From the NCBI GenBank assembly GCA_964612505.1, contig CAZTEX010000010.1:16651-80650 (forward strand): DNA of 64,000 bases, given 5' to 3'. The translations under genes and the position numbers were made by a program. Position 1 is the first letter of the stretch; each line of letters opens with the position of its first letter. This stretch comes from JAAZZY01 sp964612505 (lineage in GTDB: Bacteria > Chlamydiota > Chlamydiia > Chlamydiales > JAAZZY01). The notes beneath the pieces are model-generated. The model made no database searches. It had not been told where the DNA came from and saw nothing but the letters and a program-made list of their open reading frames with translations. Of the stretch, positions 62,258 through 64,000 are shown piece by piece.

Positions 62258-62903
62258 TGTTCTCTAGTTTTTTTACTCCCCATTTGACAGAAGCTAAAAT
62301 AGTTATAATTTGATAAATAATTACAAGAGCTAAAATAATTGATGGTATGAAGATATCAATTACTTTCCCATTTTCTCCTAACTTTAGATATAAAGCTAAG
62401 ATTCCTGCTAATGCCATTGAAACTTCAATGGCAGCATACTGTAGAGAGTCTACTAATATTGGATCTGACTGTCTTTTAACTAATAATTCTTTACTAATTG
62501 TAAAATTTCTTTCTAGATAAGGATTTTTCTTTTCAAGTTGTTCTGTTTCCATGAAAACAATAGTTTGTTGGGGATGATAAACCTTTAAGTCAAGATATCT
62601 AAGTAAGTTAACTCCTATAATTGCTAAAAAAGTTAACATCGAAATTACATATAATTTATCTATCCCTATGGTGTTAATAGTTTGATTTTTTATTATAAAA
62701 GCCATACCAACAAATAATGAAAATAACCAAAATCCCGCAAGTTTTTTATAATTAAGCTTGATAGTGCTAAAATGCTGTAAATAGCCTTTGCCTATCGTAT
62801 GTAAACCATAGGCAAGATCGTTGTCATCATCTTCGATATTATGAATGAGATAATCAACGTCACTTAGTCCTGGATTATCAATTTCATTTGGTTCGTCGTC
62901 CAT
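62235..62903 (-). CDS. Membrane protein of unknown function
   Basis: 222 residues. An acidic N-terminus (MDDEPNEIDNPGLSDVDY) is followed by four likely membrane spans in two pairs separated by a cytosolic loop. No known family. It overlaps its neighbours by about 20 nt on both sides, which argues for one operon with the MFS gene. Confidence 0.7.
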   Translation of the reverse strand: MDDEPNEIDNPGLSDVDYLIHNIEDDDNDLAYGLHTIGKGYLQHFSTIKLNYKKLAGFWLFSLFVGMAFIIKNQTINTIGIDKLYVISMLTFLAIIGVNLLRYLDLKVYHPQQTIVFMETEQLEKKNPYLERNFTISKELLVKRQSDPILVDSLQYAAIEVSMALAGILALYLKLGENGKVIDIFIPSIILALVIIYQIITILASVKWGVKKLENNERKSKK

Positions 62904-63573
62904 ATTTCTCCATTATGTCTTTGATCAAATCTTCATCAGTACGATTGCCGAATTTTTCTTCAATAGCATCAACAAAGGATTGCGTTGTTTTTACAGACTT
63001 TATTATTAAGTAATAAGTGATCCAAGAAGCTAGAAAATAAAAAGCAAATGTACAAATCAATAGGATTAGCTTTCCTGATTGGTTTGCTAACAAGTGAACA
63101 TTAATGTTTAAGATCAATGAAATCATAGAAACGATGTATAAGATGAAAATACATCCAAGGTAATAATTAGCTTTTCGATCTACGGAGCCATGAAATGTCT
63201 TTGTTCCAGGGTTTTGCATCTTGGTATGAAATTTAGGTAACCAGTGAAATCTACCTTCTAGTGATTTTGAGCAAATAAAGTCAGATAATCTCAATCTTTC
63301 TTTTACTATTAGATCTTCACGCATAATTGTAATAATTAATAAAGCTGCAAAAAAAGGGATGATAGTACACGCAATCAGCGGGCGAAAATGGTTGATATGG
63401 ACTTCAAAAAAGAAAAAAGCCCCAATTACTGCAAAAGTGCCCATTAAAATTTTTGAAACTTTGAATCTTAAATACATTTGTTCTAATTGATAGTATTTGA
63501 CACTCTCAATGAATTGAAAGTATTCTCCATAAATAATCAGTCTACCATGTTTGGCTGTTTCTTTTATATCCAT
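62884..63573 (-). CDS. Membrane protein of unknown function
   Basis: 229 residues with the same two-plus-two membrane-span layout as the next gene. A basic central loop (KFHTKMQNPGTKTFHGS) and a charged C-terminal helix (EDLIKDIMEKYGRRTK). First gene of the three-gene operon. No known family. Confidence 0.7.
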   Translation of the reverse strand: MDIKETAKHGRLIIYGEYFQFIESVKYYQLEQMYLRFKVSKILMGTFAVIGAFFFFEVHINHFRPLIACTIIPFFAALLIITIMREDLIVKERLRLSDFICSKSLEGRFHWLPKFHTKMQNPGTKTFHGSVDRKANYYLGCIFILYIVSMISLILNINVHLLANQSGKLILLICTFAFYFLASWITYYLIIKSVKTTQSFVDAIEEKFGNRTDEDLIKDIMEKYGRRTK

Positions 63574-63627
63574 CTGTATTTAAGCGATTTAGACTGTTTT
63601 GTTTCTTTAAGATTTCTTTACATTTTC

Positions 63628-63656
63628 TTGACAATTTATTTATATTCTGCTATAAT
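63628..63656 (+). promoter_or_regulatory. Perfect sigma-70-type promoter
   Basis: TTGACA (63628-63633), 17-base spacer, TATAAT (63651-63656), 35 bases before the ATG at 63692. Both hexamers equal the consensus for the housekeeping sigma factor (sigma-66 in chlamydiae). Confidence 0.85.
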
Positions 63657-63691
63657 GCGTCTAGCAAATAATTAATTTTGAGAAATATCAT

Positions 63692-64000
63692 ATGTTAGCT
63701 ACTAACTCAATGGAAAAAAGGTTATTTACAGAGTCTACAGACTTAGTAAGCCAACTTTATAAGACCCCTTCCCTGGAAGGAGTGGCTGTTATAGGTGTTC
63801 AACATCTATTCGAGTGCACATATGAAATGTTTAAAACACTTAACGTTAGTGGATTAGATCTTGGGAAAGTTTTTTTGCTGGGAAAGTGTTATTCTTCGCC
63901 TGATTTAGTAATTCATCAAATGAAATTATCTGGGATACATGTATGCCCACAAAGCTCAAATTATGATAGCCATAAGTCATATGATGCGCAATTTACCCCC
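63692..64000 (+). CDS. Unknown protein, 3' end outside window
   Basis: The first 103 codons from ATG 63692 are open to the window edge. The visible part has VFLLGKCYSSPDLVIHQMKLSGIHV, which recalls the start of a Rossmann or SAHH-related protein, but too little is visible for a call. The strong promoter upstream suggests a well-expressed gene. Confidence 0.65.
   Translation, partial: MLATNSMEKRLFTESTDLVSQLYKTPSLEGVAVIGVQHLFECTYEMFKTLNVSGLDLGKVFLLGKCYSSPDLVIHQMKLSGIHVCPQSSNYDSHKSYDAQFTP

Noticed and set aside
1..64000. tRNA, rRNA, CRISPR arrays, prophage structural genes
   Set aside because: No T-loop/anticodon-like cloverleafs, no rRNA blocks, no regularly spaced repeats and no capsid, tail or integrase genes were seen by eye.

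Overview
The window looks like a piece of the chromosome of an environmental (amoeba- or arthropod-associated) member of the Chlamydiae. This is inferred from AT-rich DNA, a DUF687-type protein (a family known to me essentially from Chlamydiae), many small paralogous effector-like proteins, an autotransporter and secreted toxin-like glycosyltransferases. The same window carries ordinary housekeeping genes: a bo3 quinol oxidase, biotin synthesis, NAD malic enzyme and UV endonuclease. I cannot assign a genus. No rRNA, tRNA, CRISPR array or intact insertion sequence was seen.

Layout. 1-2631: end of a methyltransferase, then a thioredoxin reductase/thioredoxin pair that both carry export-type N-termini. 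2722-5318 (minus): an Atm1-like ABC exporter, a GRDP-like (WHxH) protein and, 12 nt behind it, a 47-residue Cys/Gly-tailed peptide, which together look like a small peptide system. 5807-11393: a secreted-glycosyltransferase island with two GT32/TcdA-like enzymes, a GT4-kinase fusion and a frameshifted partner. 11855-13940: two Cys-rich paralogs flanking a membrane J-domain-like protein. 14248-18326: GNAT, a frameshifted ABC exporter and a YbiT-like ABC-F protein. 18330-23897: cyoABCD and a separated cyoE, with a metallothionein-like lipoprotein and a hydrolase between them. 24017-29374: GrpB-GNAT, YjdF, UvdE, malic enzyme and an MFS carrier. 29438-36099: a nonsense-interrupted gene, the DUF687 protein, a lipoprotein and several paralogous small proteins. 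36247-41899: a winged-helix regulator divergent from bioB-bioF-bioD-bioA plus a ferritin-like diiron protein. 41876-48832: host-attachment-like protein, broken GNAT, PhhB, YhhQ, a tandem triplet of unknown paralogs, an M48-like protease and an AbrB-like protein. 49157-53520: a polymorphic-toxin-like locus with one full and one fragmentary immunity gene. 53618-60041: split autotransporter, two C1q-like proteins, a decayed second DUF687-lipoprotein unit, and a second toxin/immunity pair with an LHH nuclease tail. 60345-64000: SDR, an MFS/membrane-protein operon, and the start of another gene behind a perfect -35/-10 promoter.

Genes acting together: CyoABCD with CyoE (heme O) form a terminal oxidase. 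BioB/F/D/A make biotin from pimeloyl thioester, and the diiron protein is a candidate for supplying or modifying the precursor. The exported thioredoxin pair could act on the disulfide-rich envelope. At least five genes are interrupted by frameshifts or in-frame stops (near 9830, 16049, 29711, 42747 and 54408), and three further fragments are visible. The accessory part is therefore decaying or duplicating, unless some breaks are assembly errors.
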